The notes beneath the pieces are model-generated. The model was not told the origin of the DNA, searched no databases, and was given only the letters and a program-made list of their open reading frames with translations. 64,000 bases of DNA, taken from Sternotherus odoratus. Its lineage: Eukaryota > Chordata > Testudines > Kinosternidae. The stretch spans positions 140,233,259 through 140,297,258 of the forward strand of contig JAVMKO010000003.1 in the NCBI GenBank assembly GCA_032164245.1. Direction: 5' to 3'. A program made the position numbers and the translations under genes. Positions 34,087-45,305 of this stretch are shown here, piece after piece. Positions within the stretch are counted from its first letter, which is position 1. Every line of letters begins with the position of its first letter.

Positions 34087-36720
34087 AGCTTCGTTTCCCT
34101 TCCCTGAAGATACAAAAAAGAAAAGAAAAAAGGAGGGTAAAGTAAAAGGACCGAAGAGCCCCTCCATAGAGTAAACAAGGAAGGGACAGAGAATACAGTC
34201 CCTCAAATTGCTGCTCTGTTAAAGTAACTTTTCTTGGCTCTCAGATACCATGGTGATGGCAGATTAGCAGACAGGGAACATTGGCATCTGTGAAAAGCAG
34301 AATAGAAGTGTTTGCCATGAAAACAGAAAGTTAAAGAGTTACAAAATACAGATAAGTTTTAGCTTGTTTTCTGTGTAGTACACATACCACACAGCCAATA
34401 CTGTACAACAGCAGAATTTTTTAAATATTTGCTTTTACTATTGCATTCCCATGGATCACATTCTCTTAATTACATCCAGAAGGGCGCAGTGGGGTGGCGT
34501 ACATATACAATACATTAGGGCATTATATGGCCCCCTGTGGTAAAGGCAATGGGCTAAATTCATCCTGGATGTAATCATGCAGCTCACCACCAGAGCTGAC
34601 TTCAATGGAGTTTAGCCCCATGAACTCCACTCCCACAAACCTAAAAAGCGTTCCGCCTGTTGGGCTGAGATGGCAGCTTTTCTAAAAGCAGATGGAAGAA
34701 AAAGTAAAAAAAGAGGAACAAACCAAAGCAGGATTGTGAAATGATACAAGCTGAAAAAGCCACCGATTTAAAAACAAACAAATAAGAATTGAATAGGCAT
34801 GTCCACCAGGATAAAGCCCCAAAGTTTAGAGAATTCCCTTGGTTGCTTGGACTGCATATGATTTCAAAAAGGCGTTGTGAAATCCTCCAGCTATTCACTC
34901 CAGCTGAGCCTGCTTAATTAGAATTCCTAAGCACTTAGGCACATTTCCTTAACAGCTAATGGCACAAATAATCACTTCAGGAGACAGTGAAATATACAAC
35001 ATTGCCTTTATTTCCTTCAGTTTTAGAAAAACAGCCATAGCAAGGCTCCCCCACAGTTTTGTGGCTGAATGAAAACCACAGCCCAAAGTTTTAGGAGTCA
35101 GACACGCTTGCAAAGTCCCGCTCCCCAGCACTCCTTCAAGCGAACAGACATCCAAAGACATTTCATGCACCATGGCAATGTTGAATTGGAGCATCGTTAA
35201 TTCCTTAGCAAAAGGCTGTGGGAAGCATATTAAAATGATGGAGAGCTTCATTTATTAATCTGTGATGAAAACCAGGCTTCTGTTGGGGGCTTGGCGGGGA
35301 GGGCTGGGGGAGGGAGAAAATAGGCTTGTCTGTTTAATGCTTGGCTCAGATTTTTTTTAAAAGAAAGAAAGAAAGAAAAAAGGCAGCTGAGTGCAGTGCT
35401 TCTGGCTGCGTCTTTCTGTATGTTCCCGGTCGCCAGCATTCACAAAGGCAGAGTTATGTAATGCTCTCCTATCAGGAATCTGAGTTCAAAAACATTTCAT
35501 GAAGTCTCATGCTGTTCTTGCCCAAGCAATTGTTTCAGATAATGAAAAGGCTGTATCAGCGCAATTCAGCTGTCACAGTCCTCTGCATGCAACAGCAGTG
35601 CTGTGCACTCCTGCTTGCTCTCTCACTCACTGACTCTCTCTCTCTCTCTGCCTTATGACAATCTCTGTTCATGGCGGGGGGGGGGGGGGGGGAATCTCTC
35701 TCCCAAACCACTTCATTGGTTCTCTCTGTGGAACAAAAAAGGGACGTATCCAGGTGTGTTCCACTTTTTTTTATTCTAGTGCTCCTCTTTTGAAACAGGC
35801 CACTTCTCTTTGCTGGTTGTTTTTAATGTTCTCATTTCTTTGTGGTGTGCCTGAGTCTGGATGCATACTGGAAACCAGCGAAGGAGAAGCTGGATGTACA
35901 CTGAATAGCACTTTAATTACCAAGATCCTCAAAAAGGGAGAGTTTTCTCATCTCGTTTTCAAAATAAGCTGTTCCCAGAGACAAGCTGATTTCTGGTGGA
36001 ATCATTTGGGGTACATTTTCAGAAGGAGGCACCACCATTTCATGCAAACAAGAAATTGTGGACCTACTTGTTGAGCACGGAATTTCACATGCAGGGCACT
36101 GTGCCTCTTTCAAAAGGTGACACAAGATAATAAATATCAATTAGATGATTAGGCAAGGGTCTAATTTATAAGACACCTAAATGAGAGTGCAAAAGTCAGT
36201 GGGTGGAATAAAGGCATGGCCATATAGTTAATACTGTATTCAATATATTTATGCACCTAACTGGGCACCTAATGTTAACCAATATATTTGTACATGCAAT
36301 TAATTCCAATTTGCCTAAAAGCATTCTAACTGTAATATTTTGTTCCCCCATTTCTACCAATCACATTACTGTGAGATTGGTTTGATTTCTAAGGATCTTT
36401 TAATGTTCCTTTAAATTTCTTTCTTTAAATTTTACAAAGTTAAAGAAATACAGATGAAATATAAAACATAACAGTAGTGTACCAATGCAGTTGAACATCC
36501 CATCGGATACCCTGGTCAGTATCAACTAGCCCTAATAGCTACTATTACAGACAGTAAAGAACAATGCAAATTATTAGTCTTTAACAATATATGTCTGGTA
36601 TAACACTTGACTCATCTATCAGATTTCATTCAAGGATTTGCAAAATATTTTTCAAGAACTAATTTGTTAGACCTTGTTAGAACTTGCAAAATTATGAGGT
36701 GAATACATACACCACACACA
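34087..36720. other. Largest repeat-poor block in the centre of the window
   Basis: I see no transposon in about 2.6 kb. It contains a GAAA-rich tract near 35360, a CT tract at about 35629-35650 and a run of 17 G at 35676-35692. The open frame 35655-36074 begins inside that G run and has no domain. The block around 35390-35640 is balanced in composition and could be conserved non-coding DNA, which only a comparison could show. Confidence 0.45.
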
Positions 36721-36726
36721 CACATA

Positions 36727-36862
36727 CATTTTACAGATGAGAAGCCAATGCACAAAGAGGTTGAATGATTTTCACAAGATCAACCACCAAGCCAGTGTGA
36801 GAGCCAGGATTAGTACCCCAGAGCCATGGCTCCTAGTCCCGGGCTCTAAACACAATGCTTCT
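36727..36862 (-). mobile_element. MIR-like SINE fragment
   Basis: Plus-strand text cattttacagatgagaagcc, cacaaagaggttgaatgatt and gagagccaggattagtaccc is the complement of the MIR order (tgtgacc-ttgggcaagt...tctgtaaaatg). The head includes tcctagtcccgggctct. Confidence 0.7.
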
Positions 36863-37007
36863 TTTTAAATTATCTGTGTATTGACCTGCTGGCTGACACA
36901 TTTATCTAACAAATACTTTATTCTTTAGGAAGAGCAACTCAAATTTAGTTTATATCACACTGTCAAAGTAAATATGAAAATGATGACAAATTATCATTGC
37001 AAGACTG

Positions 37008-37073
37008 GGGGCTTGATCCAAAACCTTTGGAAGTCAACGGAAAGACTGCCAATAGGCTTTGGATCTGACCTGG
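37008..37073. repeat. Fossil palindrome (gatccaaagcc type)
   Basis: The left arm ggcttgatccaaaaccttt and right arm aggctttggatctgacc are inverted relatives around a gaagtcaacggaaagactgc core. It looks like a decayed foldback MITE related to 18028-18100. Confidence 0.6.
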
Positions 37074-37152
37074 AGCAAAAAGATCAAAGGAAAATGTGTT
37101 TGATTGCTACAGACATTATTTATGTTGTACTTTAATAGTACAAGGATATGAT

Positions 37153-37230
<78 letters not shown>
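37153..37230. repeat. (GATA)n microsatellite
   Basis: About 19.5 uninterrupted TAGA units over 78 bp, likely polymorphic in length. Confidence 0.99.
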
Positions 37231-37233
<3 letters not shown>

Positions 37234-37767
37234 CCCTGTAGAGATCTCAATGGGCTTTTGTCATGTTTCATCCCATGTATTGAAAAAAATAAAATGAAGA
37301 GAGAAAAAGTAAATGTTACTCCGCTAAAGGAGGGTTTGTTGTTTTGTTGGTTTTTTAGTATTCTTTCAAAAGTGATAAATATCTGTAAGGACTTAAAAAG
37401 AAATTAGGAAGGAAAAACCTCGTTAATTTAAGGTAGTTATATTTTTCGTTCCAGCATAATTAAAAATAGGCTTTCAGATGCTATTAATTTCCTTTGTGGA
37501 CACGAAAGGTGTTTCTTTGAATGAAGAGAAGAAAGGTGTCAGACACCATTTACATTTAACACAATCCTGATTTACTCATGCAAAACTCGAATGGACTTTA
37601 GTCCCAATAACTCCCAAGCTAATAGTATCATTCCTTTCAATCACCCATCATCTGAAAAAGAAACTTCTGTGCAAATATATAGTACGAGTTGAAAGCTTTT
37701 TTAATTATTACTACTACTGAGAATTAAGGAAGGGCAAATTTTAGCCCAAACAACTAGCAACACTTTG

Positions 37768-37980
37768 AATCAGCACCTTCCATTGGAAGAACTCAAATGG
37801 CTTTACAAGCATTCATTAATTCTTGCAACATATCTGACAGAGAGAAAGCATTAATATACTCATTTTACAGATGGGTAAATTGAGGCACAGAAATCTTAGC
37901 TTTCTTATCTAAAGAGAATACAGCAAGTCAGTGGCAGAACCACATCAAAACCCAAGTGTTTTTACTTCCTGTCCTTGGAT
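37768..37980 (-). mobile_element. MIR-like SINE, nearly full length
   Basis: Plus-strand phrases ctcattttacagatgggtaa, attgaggcacagaaatctta and cagtggcagaaccacatcaa give the complement of a MIR body. The 3' half extends left to about 37768. Confidence 0.75.
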
Positions 37981-38045
37981 ATGAGCAGGTGACCATAATC
38001 TCTCAGGAATACCTTTAAAACAAAAACTCAATAAAACATACACTA

Positions 38046-38105
38046 AGGTTCTGACCCTGCAAACACATAAGCATATGTTTAACTTTGCTACCAGGAATAG
38101 TCCCA
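38046..38105. repeat. Fossil palindrome fragment
   Basis: The phrase gaccctgcaaacacataagc with atatgtttaactttgc resembles one arm of the family noted at 14064-14170. Confidence 0.45.
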
Positions 38106-38120
38106 AGAAACATCAATAGA

Positions 38121-38333
38121 GGCAGTATGGCCCACTGGATAGTGCATTGGATTAGGACTCTGGAGACCTGGGTTCTCTGCTCTGCCAGTATCAATAGCTC
38201 TTCCTGTGTCTTGAGCAAGTCACGTCTCCATGGCCTCAGTTTCTCCATTTGTAAAGGGGGGATAATCATACCAATCTCCTTCGTAAAGTGCCTTGAGATC
38301 TGATAATAACCGCTATTTAAGAGCTAGGTGTAA
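38121..38333 (+). mobile_element. MIR/CORE-type SINE
   Basis: The order cccactggatagtgcattgg, ggactctggagacctgggtt, cctgtgtcttgagcaagtca, cagtttctccatttgtaaag and gtgccttgagatctgataat is the standard MIR layout, preserved end to end. The B-box region is diverged (gacctgggttctctgc). Confidence 0.85.
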
Positions 38334-39044
38334 GGCCATAATACTTATACTCAAATCAGTGGCAAAACTCCCATTGACTTCACTAGTGAGAGAAATGTGT
38401 CCATGACCATGGCCACTGTTTCTCCCTCCCACTTCCTTCTGAAAATCCACGATAATGTGGTTTTCAGGATGTTTAATCCAGAGCTGTGGAAAAAAAGATG
38501 AATGAAAGCCATGGCCTGTGCAAGCTTGCTGCTTCATGCAAAAGCATGATGAATGGAACATGTAAGGAGAGCAGCTGGTTGGGAAAGGGAGAGAATGGAA
38601 ACTCTGAGGGATTTTTACAGCTTAAGGTCATTGAATATCACAGCATAAGCGAAATAAACTGTTTATTGCCACCGGCTTTATATAATTGGGCTTTCCCCCC
38701 CCCTTTGAAAATATTAAAGATTGAAATCTTAACGGCTCATTCATATTGCATACTCCATTCAAAATTATGCTGATTGCCTCTAACCTATGCATAGCAATGA
38801 TTTGTTGAAGATTTTATTAGCATCACAAGGTGAATTTAAGTGCATGTCTCATACATTAAGGAATATCTACAATATTTCCTTAGTATCAACACTATGCTGG
38901 AGCTTATAAGTATTTCTGGCCAGCTGCATTAACACTAATAAATATATTAGTTAATGCTTCAAAACTTACATGGCTCCTTGTATTAGCTTGAGTGTCAGAC
39001 TACAAATGAAATAGTGTCTATTGGCCCATTTCTAATCTTCCTTC
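38334..39044. other. Non-coding sequence
   Basis: No gene is seen. The frame at 38486-38773 lacks motifs. AT-rich with no repeat recognised. Confidence 0.5.
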
Positions 39045-39052
39045 CTCTATGG

Positions 39053-39357
39053 CAGGGGTAGGCAACCTATGGCACAGGTGTGAGCTGATTTTCAGTGGCA
39101 CTCACACTGCCTGGGTCCTGGCCAAGGTCGGGGGGGGGGAGGGGGCTCTGCATTTCAATTTAATTTCAAATGAAGCCCCTTAAACATTTAAAAAACCTAA
39201 TTTACTTTACATACAACAGTAGTTTAGTTCTATATTATAGACTTATAGAAAGAGACCTTCTAAAAATGTTTAATTTAAGGTTTTGTGTGCCAGTAATACA
39301 TTTTGAGTGAGTAAATGAAGACTCAGCACACCACTTCTGAAAGGCTGCCAGCCCCTG
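39053..39357. mobile_element. hAT-type MITE (caggggtaggcaacctatgg type)
   Basis: It starts caggggtaggcaacctatgg and ends aaggctgccagcccctg. The target duplication is ctctatgg (39045-39052) versus ctctgtgg (39358-39365), matching 7 of 8. Interior phrases such as ttcagtggcactcacactgc and tatagaaagagaccttct are familiar from this common turtle-type family. Confidence 0.9.
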
Positions 39358-39589
39358 CTCTGTGGTAAATCAGAAGTCAATGGAGTTAACCAGTGCATAG
39401 AGCAAGAACATAGTCAGGTCCAGAGTGTTTATAAAGTGGTACTGTGAAAAAAAATGAAATTTGACTGACCCAACATGCTGACCTATAGGTCATTATGACC
39501 ATACAAATCAGAACTCGGATCCCCATCCTGAAATGAGATCTATGTGGTGAACCCTTGTGTCCATACCTTGTCCCACTGACTACACCTGG

Positions 39590-39893
39590 CGCACCTGGCA
39601 CAGAGAGGCAGGCTCCTGGAGTGTTTCTGGGGCAGGTCCAGCCCTTGCGCTGTGTTAGGGCTGGGTGCAGCCTCACCGCTGAGTCCCTGTCTAGGGGGCA
39701 AGGAGAGCTGCAGGGTGATCTCCCACCTCTGTGCAGCCAGTGGGCCTGTGCTCCCCACTGCCATGCTGGAGCTTCCACATTCATTTATTGACAAATAAAC
39801 CTTTGCAGAATTTTAAAATATGTTCAGAATCTTATTTTTTTTGGTGCCACATTTTTAATGGGGGGGGGGAGGGCGTTCCCTCAGAACTATCAA
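39590..39893. repeat. Dispersed repeat ending cagaattttaaaatat...ttccctcag
   Basis: The order ggggcaggtccagcccttgc, ctgggtgcagcctcaccgct, gctgcagggtgatctcccac and ttgcagaattttaaaatatg matches a repeat I recall from turtle sequence. It ends near ttccctcagaact, where a CR1 begins. The left edge and class are uncertain. Confidence 0.45.
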
Positions 39894-39962
39894 TCGCACA
39901 CATACAAAGTGGAGAATGACTGCCTAGGAAGGAGTGCTTTGGAAAGGGATCTAAGGTTCATA

Positions 39963-40293
39963 GAATGGAACCTGAGAGTTACGAACACCTCGGGAATGGA
40001 GGGTGTTCGTAATGGTGAAATGTTTGTAACTCTGAACAAAACATTATGGTTGTTCTTTCAAAAGTTTGCAGCTGAACTCGGACTTTGAAACTTTACTATG
40101 CAGAAGAAAAATACTGGGTTCTCTTTATTTTTTTAGTAGTTTACATTTAACACACCACTGTACTGGACTTGCCTTTTTTATTATTATTTTTTATCTCTGC
40201 TGCTACCTGATTGTGTATTTCCAGTTCTGAATGAGATGTGTGGTTGACTGGTCAGTCCATAACTCTGGTGTTTGTAACTCTGAGGTTCTCTTG
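39963..40293. mobile_element. Tigger/pogo-like MITE inside CR1
   Basis: Inverted ends are aacctgagagttacgaacac and gtttgtaactctgaggttct. TA precedes it at 39961-39962, while the right copy has mutated to CA at 40294-40295. A tttgtaactctgaac phrase at about 40022-40036 repeats the terminal motif inside the left end. The interior is AT-rich and non-coding. Confidence 0.85.
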
Positions 40294-40420
40294 CAGCAGA
40301 TCACAAGCTACACATGAGTCAACAGCATAACAGCCTTGCAAAAAATCAAACATCATTTTGGGATGTATTAGCAGGAGTGTTGCAAGCAAGACATGAGAAG
40401 TAATTCTTCTGCTCTACTCC

Positions 40421-40888
40421 ATGCTGATAAGGCCTCAACTGGAGTACTGCATCCAGTTCTGGGTGCCGCATGTCAGGAAAGTAGACAAATTGGAGAAAGT
40501 CCAGAGGATAGCAACAAAAATGAGTAAAGGTCTAGAAAACATGATGTATAAGGAAAGATTTAAAAAATTGGGTTTGTATAGCCTGGCGGAGAGAATACTG
40601 AGGGGGGACATGATAACAGTTTTCAAGTACATAAAAGGTTGTTCCAAGGAAAGGAGTGAAAAATTGTTCTTGTTAACCTCTGAGGATAGGACACGGTGCA
40701 ATGGGCTTAAATTGAAGCAAGGGAGTTTTAGGCTGAACATTAGGAAAAACTTCCTAACTGTCAGAGTAGTTAAGTACTGGAACAAATTGCCCAGAGAGGT
40801 TGTGAAACCTTTGTTATTGGAGGTGTTTAAGTTCAGGTTAGACAAACACTTATCAGGAATGTCTAGTTATTATGTAGTCCTGCCATGA
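40421..40888 (+). pseudogene. CR1 ORF2 C-terminus, open for 155 codons
   Basis: Without a stop the frame reads RPQLEYCIQFWVPHVRK, KVQRIATKMSKGLENM, ERFKKLGLYSLAERILRGDM, TVFKYIKG, SFRLNIRKNFLTVRVVKYWN and KLPREVV, all standard blocks of the C-terminal domain of CR1 ORF2 in the normal order. It ends just before the 3' UTR, where intact elements also end. The upstream reverse transcriptase core and endonuclease are absent, so it cannot act. Being open while other copies are full of stops marks this as one of the younger CR1 insertions here. Confidence 0.9.
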
Positions 40889-40951
40889 GTGCAGGGGACT
40901 GGACTTAATAACCTCTCAAGGTCCCTTCCAGTCCTATGATGCTATGATTTT

Positions 40952-43009
40952 TATCAAGATGTGAAAAATTCAAAATCATATTTTCCACGTGAAATTTTAA
41001 TTACAAATTTTGAGACGGAAGAAAAATTTAGTCAAACTTCTACTATTTCACAGTACTTTTTGCACATTTGAACTGTAGCAGAATACACATTCACAACTGC
41101 TTCACTTAGCTCCAGTATTCAGTATCCAAATCAACCACAGTTATTCTGTGTAAATTGTCAGTGGACTATAGAATTTGAATAGCATGGGTACAGTGTAAAT
41201 ATAAAAGTACAGGTTTTTGTTCAGATTAACCTAATTATATTTTTAGTTAAACATATCCATGTTGCCGAGAAATATATCTCAAAAAGTGCTTCATTTTAAC
41301 CAACTTGTATTTTTTATTCTATTATCAAAACAAGCTGTGCTTTACAATATATACGGTACCATTACTTCACTTTGAACATTATTCTTAGAAGTAAAATTCT
41401 TGTATGGTGGGTAACTAAAATAATGGGTCCAGATTTTTCTGTTTCCTGCATGTTGCTGCTTTAGGGCCTGATTCAAAGTCTAGTGAAGTCAATATGGCCC
41501 TGATTTCAATGGGCATTATAGGCTTAATTACCGTTGAATATCTTAGCATAGGAGTCTATCCACTGACTTTGTATCAGACCCTTTGAGATCTATCACACCT
41601 GATCTCCATCCACTAATGAGAAACAGCATAAGAAAGACTTTTGGATCAGTAATAACCTTAATTACAAACAGTCCAATGATATAATGACTATTGAAAATCT
41701 ATTTTTCAGCATCTTTACAATGTTTATTTTGGAAATCCATTTTTGCCTTCATTGAAGAAGTCCAATATTGGAGAAGTTCAAAAAATAGGATGTCAACTAA
41801 ATAATAAACAGATGTACCATCTATACTTTGTACCATCTATACTTTGACAGATTAGAATCATGCCTAATGAATCATATCTATTCAGTATTTGTTTGGTGCA
41901 TTTTTTTCTGATTTGTCAAATTGCATTAATATTGTGAAACATCATATTAGAAGATATGATTAGCAGTCAGAGAAAGAACATTTAGATTTTTTTTAAAAAA
42001 AAAAATTCAACAATAGGGACCTTTATGCCCTGTAGTGGGTTTGTTCCATGTCCTTCCACCCGCTTCCCTGTCTACTAGTGATTCCACTATTGTGGCATCT
42101 AAGGCCGAAAAAAACATCAGAAAAAAATATGAAAATAAACTCCAACATGAAATGAATATTCGTGAATTCACAGATTAGGATGATGACCCAGGGGTTGACA
42201 AACACCCTGGGAATTTCGATGCAAGATGCAGAAATGTATACATAGGATCAGTCTCACGGAGTTTATTGCCTTTTTAGATGATCTTGTGAGGAATACAAGC
42301 ATTGCCTGATGAAAGCGCTTGAAGCAACCATCTAACTAGTGGCTAAATTGTTCCCTTTAGCATTCAAACTATTTTAATAATCTAGAGGGAGGACATGTGA
42401 GCTCAGAAAACAGGGTGAGGACTGGTAGAAATAAAACAGCTGTTTTAGGTTCTGTACACACTTGTCTTTTCCCCATTGTTAGCATCAATAGCTATGCTAA
42501 ACAGATATCCCTGGTCACCACCCTTTTTACTATAAATATTGTTTAGGGATACAGCATGGTGGTAACACCACCAGTGGCCATTAGAGCCCTCTCCATTAGC
42601 ACTCCTGCTGTTGCAACCACCAGTGAACCTAAACTGGTGGTAACAACAGTGCAAAATTTTGGGAAGGAAAAGGCTACTGTAGACAAGATCACAGAGGAGT
42701 GTCCCATGTCTTGGAAGCTGCTGGCTACCCCTCACTGGTGTTTGTTCCTGAGGACTCCACTGAGTATTCATAGACTGTTAAGCTACTGAATGACAAGCAC
42801 AACATTGCAGGCCATTGGATAGCATGGTGCAGGTCTTAATTAGAGTACTTTTCAGCATGTTATCATTTCATCTTCAAGATGAAGAAAGCAGCAGCTGGTG
42901 CCGTGGCTCAGACTGTGGAGCACATTCTAGTAGGAGTTCCCAATTAAGAAAGGCATGTCACACACTATTATGAGCCCTTACTGTTCATTGCAGAGCGGTG
43001 CTCCATGGA
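40952..43009. other. Non-coding sequence with a fossil palindrome
   Basis: At 41463-41583 the phrases gggcctgattcaaagtctag, tttcaatgggcat and actttgtatcagaccc form a decayed foldback of the gatccaaag family. The region 42540-42760 is rich in accaccagtg motifs and has a 77-codon frame without domain. Nothing else is recognised. Confidence 0.5.
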
Positions 43010-43920
43010 GACTGTCAGCGTTGGCAAATGCAAGGTTATGTACACTGGAAGGAATTATTTGAACTTCTTTTCCAGATATCTGGACTAAAGACAAGCTAAA
43101 AAGCCAGGCTTGGAGGGCTATTATCCCAGTCAGGTATCACAGGAAACACTTTTAGATCTACCCTTAATAGTTTCATAGATGATCTGAAAGAAGGAGTGAA
43201 AATGACAAATGCATTAGATTGAAAAGGTGGGCAAAAATACAACAAAATCTTGGGAAAATCTGGGGTGCGAAAACAATCCAATGCATATGCTCAATGAAAG
43301 GGAAAAACTTAGGAGAGCAGTAATGCTGAAGGAGACCAAGGAGTGGTAGTGGCAAATCAGATGTATTTGCAATGTGATATGGCTGTAATGAAAGGCAATG
43401 CCATTTCCATTTGCCCACATAGAGGCCTCTTGACATGACGCAGAGATGGCCCACTTTGATACAATTCTAGTATGTCCTCACATGGAATGTTGCATTCAAT
43501 TCTGGGTACCACATTACCAGAATAATAGGAGAAAACTGAAGAAGTCCAGGAGCTGGTAGAAACAACTTGTAAGAGTTTTTTTAAAAATAAAATATATCTA
43601 TATAGCTTTGACTGAAAGGAGGAATATAACAACAGCTTGGTAATATTTTCAATGTGGACAGGAATCAATTAGGATAGTATACATGGAAAATTGATGTTGA
43701 GTATCAGGAAAATCTTCCCACCAGATGTATTGGGCTGTGGATTAGCCTCCCGAGGAATGTAAAGAATCCCCAGCTCACAGAACTTTTGAAACTAGATTGG
43801 ACAAAGCACTATAAAATATTCCATAGAGAGCAACCCAGTACTGGCAGGCTGAGACACTACAGAATCTATCAGATCTGTTCAGTAATTGATTTCTGAGATT
43901 CTATCCTCCATTAAGAGTTA
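43010..43920 (+). mobile_element. Heavily degraded CR1 LINE
   Basis: Scattered matches keep the CR1 order: ggcaaatgcaaggttatgta, atcttgggaaaatctgggg, ttgcattcaattctgggtac, tatcaggaaaatcttccc and a ttctgagattctatcc end. It is interrupted by many indels and has no open frame. It is clearly older than the copy at 40 kb. Confidence 0.75.
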
Positions 43921-43997
43921 GCTGGATGGTACAAAATTGGACTGACGCAAGGTAGAAGCTGGGGAAGGGGGAAGGTAATTAAGCGATCCTTCACAGG

Positions 43998-44050
43998 AAA
44001 ATGACATTTTTATTTATTTTATTTATTTATTTATTTTATTTTATTTATTT
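43998..44050. repeat. (TTTA)n low-complexity tract
   Basis: Imperfect TTTA/TTTTA repeats over about 50 bp. Confidence 0.95.
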
Positions 44051-44055
44051 CTTCT

Positions 44056-45273
44056 GTTACTGAATCCTATGAGGGTCTAGTCACCAAAGAACAATAAAGC
44101 ACAGGAAAGTTTCTAAATTCTAGGGCGGCTGTAGAGTTAGCACAAGACCTCCTCCAGTTAAGCTGCATTATCGGGTATCGGGTAGTTTCTTTGGCTAGGT
44201 GGGGAAATGAAGGATTTTCCACCTGATAGTTTGTCTTTTTTCCACCTTGAATTCAGTTTCTATTTGTTTGCAATTGTTATGTGTCAAGGCCCAGGTACGA
44301 ATTAGCCCAATATTCACTTTTCCTCTGTATCCTAGATGAGCACAGCATTAAGAAATACAATAAATGAGATGATCTAGAAATAACAGTAGTATGTTAGGTC
44401 TCCACTACAATCATGTCATTTAATAGCTACTGTAGAATAATTGCACTTGAAGAACTGGCTTGCTCAGCCTTAGCCCCTCTGTGTTATAATGTATTTGTTG
44501 GTACAACAGAAAATATCACATTGTCGACCTTGCATATTATATTATTTGCCAGATAATAAGTATTCTTCAGTCCATCTCTACTGCTTCCTGCAGTTAGTAA
44601 TATTAATGTTCGCTTGCAGAATTCTCTAATCATTGAAGAGGAAGAAAATAATTCTTTTAATTGCCGAATGGTTTTAGTTTCCCAAAGTAACTGACCTTTC
44701 ATTTTTGGGAAAAAAAAAAAAAAAACACTTTCCCCCTGCCTTCTCACCCTCCCACTGCTTGCTGGCAACCTTTAGAAAGAGAGCTGTGTGAGCATTTTTC
44801 GTGCAATGAGAGGAGTGCAGTGATAAAACTGACTTCAGACTTTGCAGCTGTAATATCTGATTCCTTAAAGTTGCATGTAGGTGGTGCTTACAGCGATGTT
44901 AAATTAGACTTCAGCTTCCAGTAAAGGACTGTGACAGGCAGGAAGGACAGCTTGCAGTGCAAAAATGTTTGAGTTGTGGGTGAGTGCTAACATCAAATAG
45001 AATAGTCCAACTAAAGGGCAAAGACCTAAAACAGATTGGTTCTGTGGGCCAAGATTAACAATAAAAAAAATAAAAAAAAAGCAACCATCAGGAGGCGCCT
45101 AAATTCATTTACAGACATCTGCCTGATTTTCAGACATGCTGAGCACCCAGCAGCTCCCACTCAGGTCAACAGGATGCTCAGCAGGTAGGAGTCTCCCTAT
45201 GGATCGAGGAGTCTAATTTTAGGCTTCAGGAATGTTTTAAATCTTGTGTTTGGTAGACAAGTCACCCCTTTTA

Positions 45274-45305
<32 letters not shown>

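Larger units (their letters stand above)
39896..40951 (+). mobile_element. CR1 LINE, 3' part, interrupted by a Tigger MITE
   Basis: The copy begins with gtggagaatgactgcctagg, is cut at ggttcata (39962), resumes at cagcagatcacaagctac (40294), and runs to the tail ggtcccttccagtcctatga. Removing the insertion restores the usual ggtcata-gtggatcacaagc phrase of CR1. This 3' half holds the best surviving LINE frame in the window. Confidence 0.93.

Noticed and set aside
35655..36074. 139-codon plus-strand frame
   Set aside because: It starts next to a poly-G run and shows no domain. Treated as chance.
40435..40845. 136-codon open frame on the minus strand
   Set aside because: Shadow of the plus-strand CR1 ORF2 fragment at 40421-40888.
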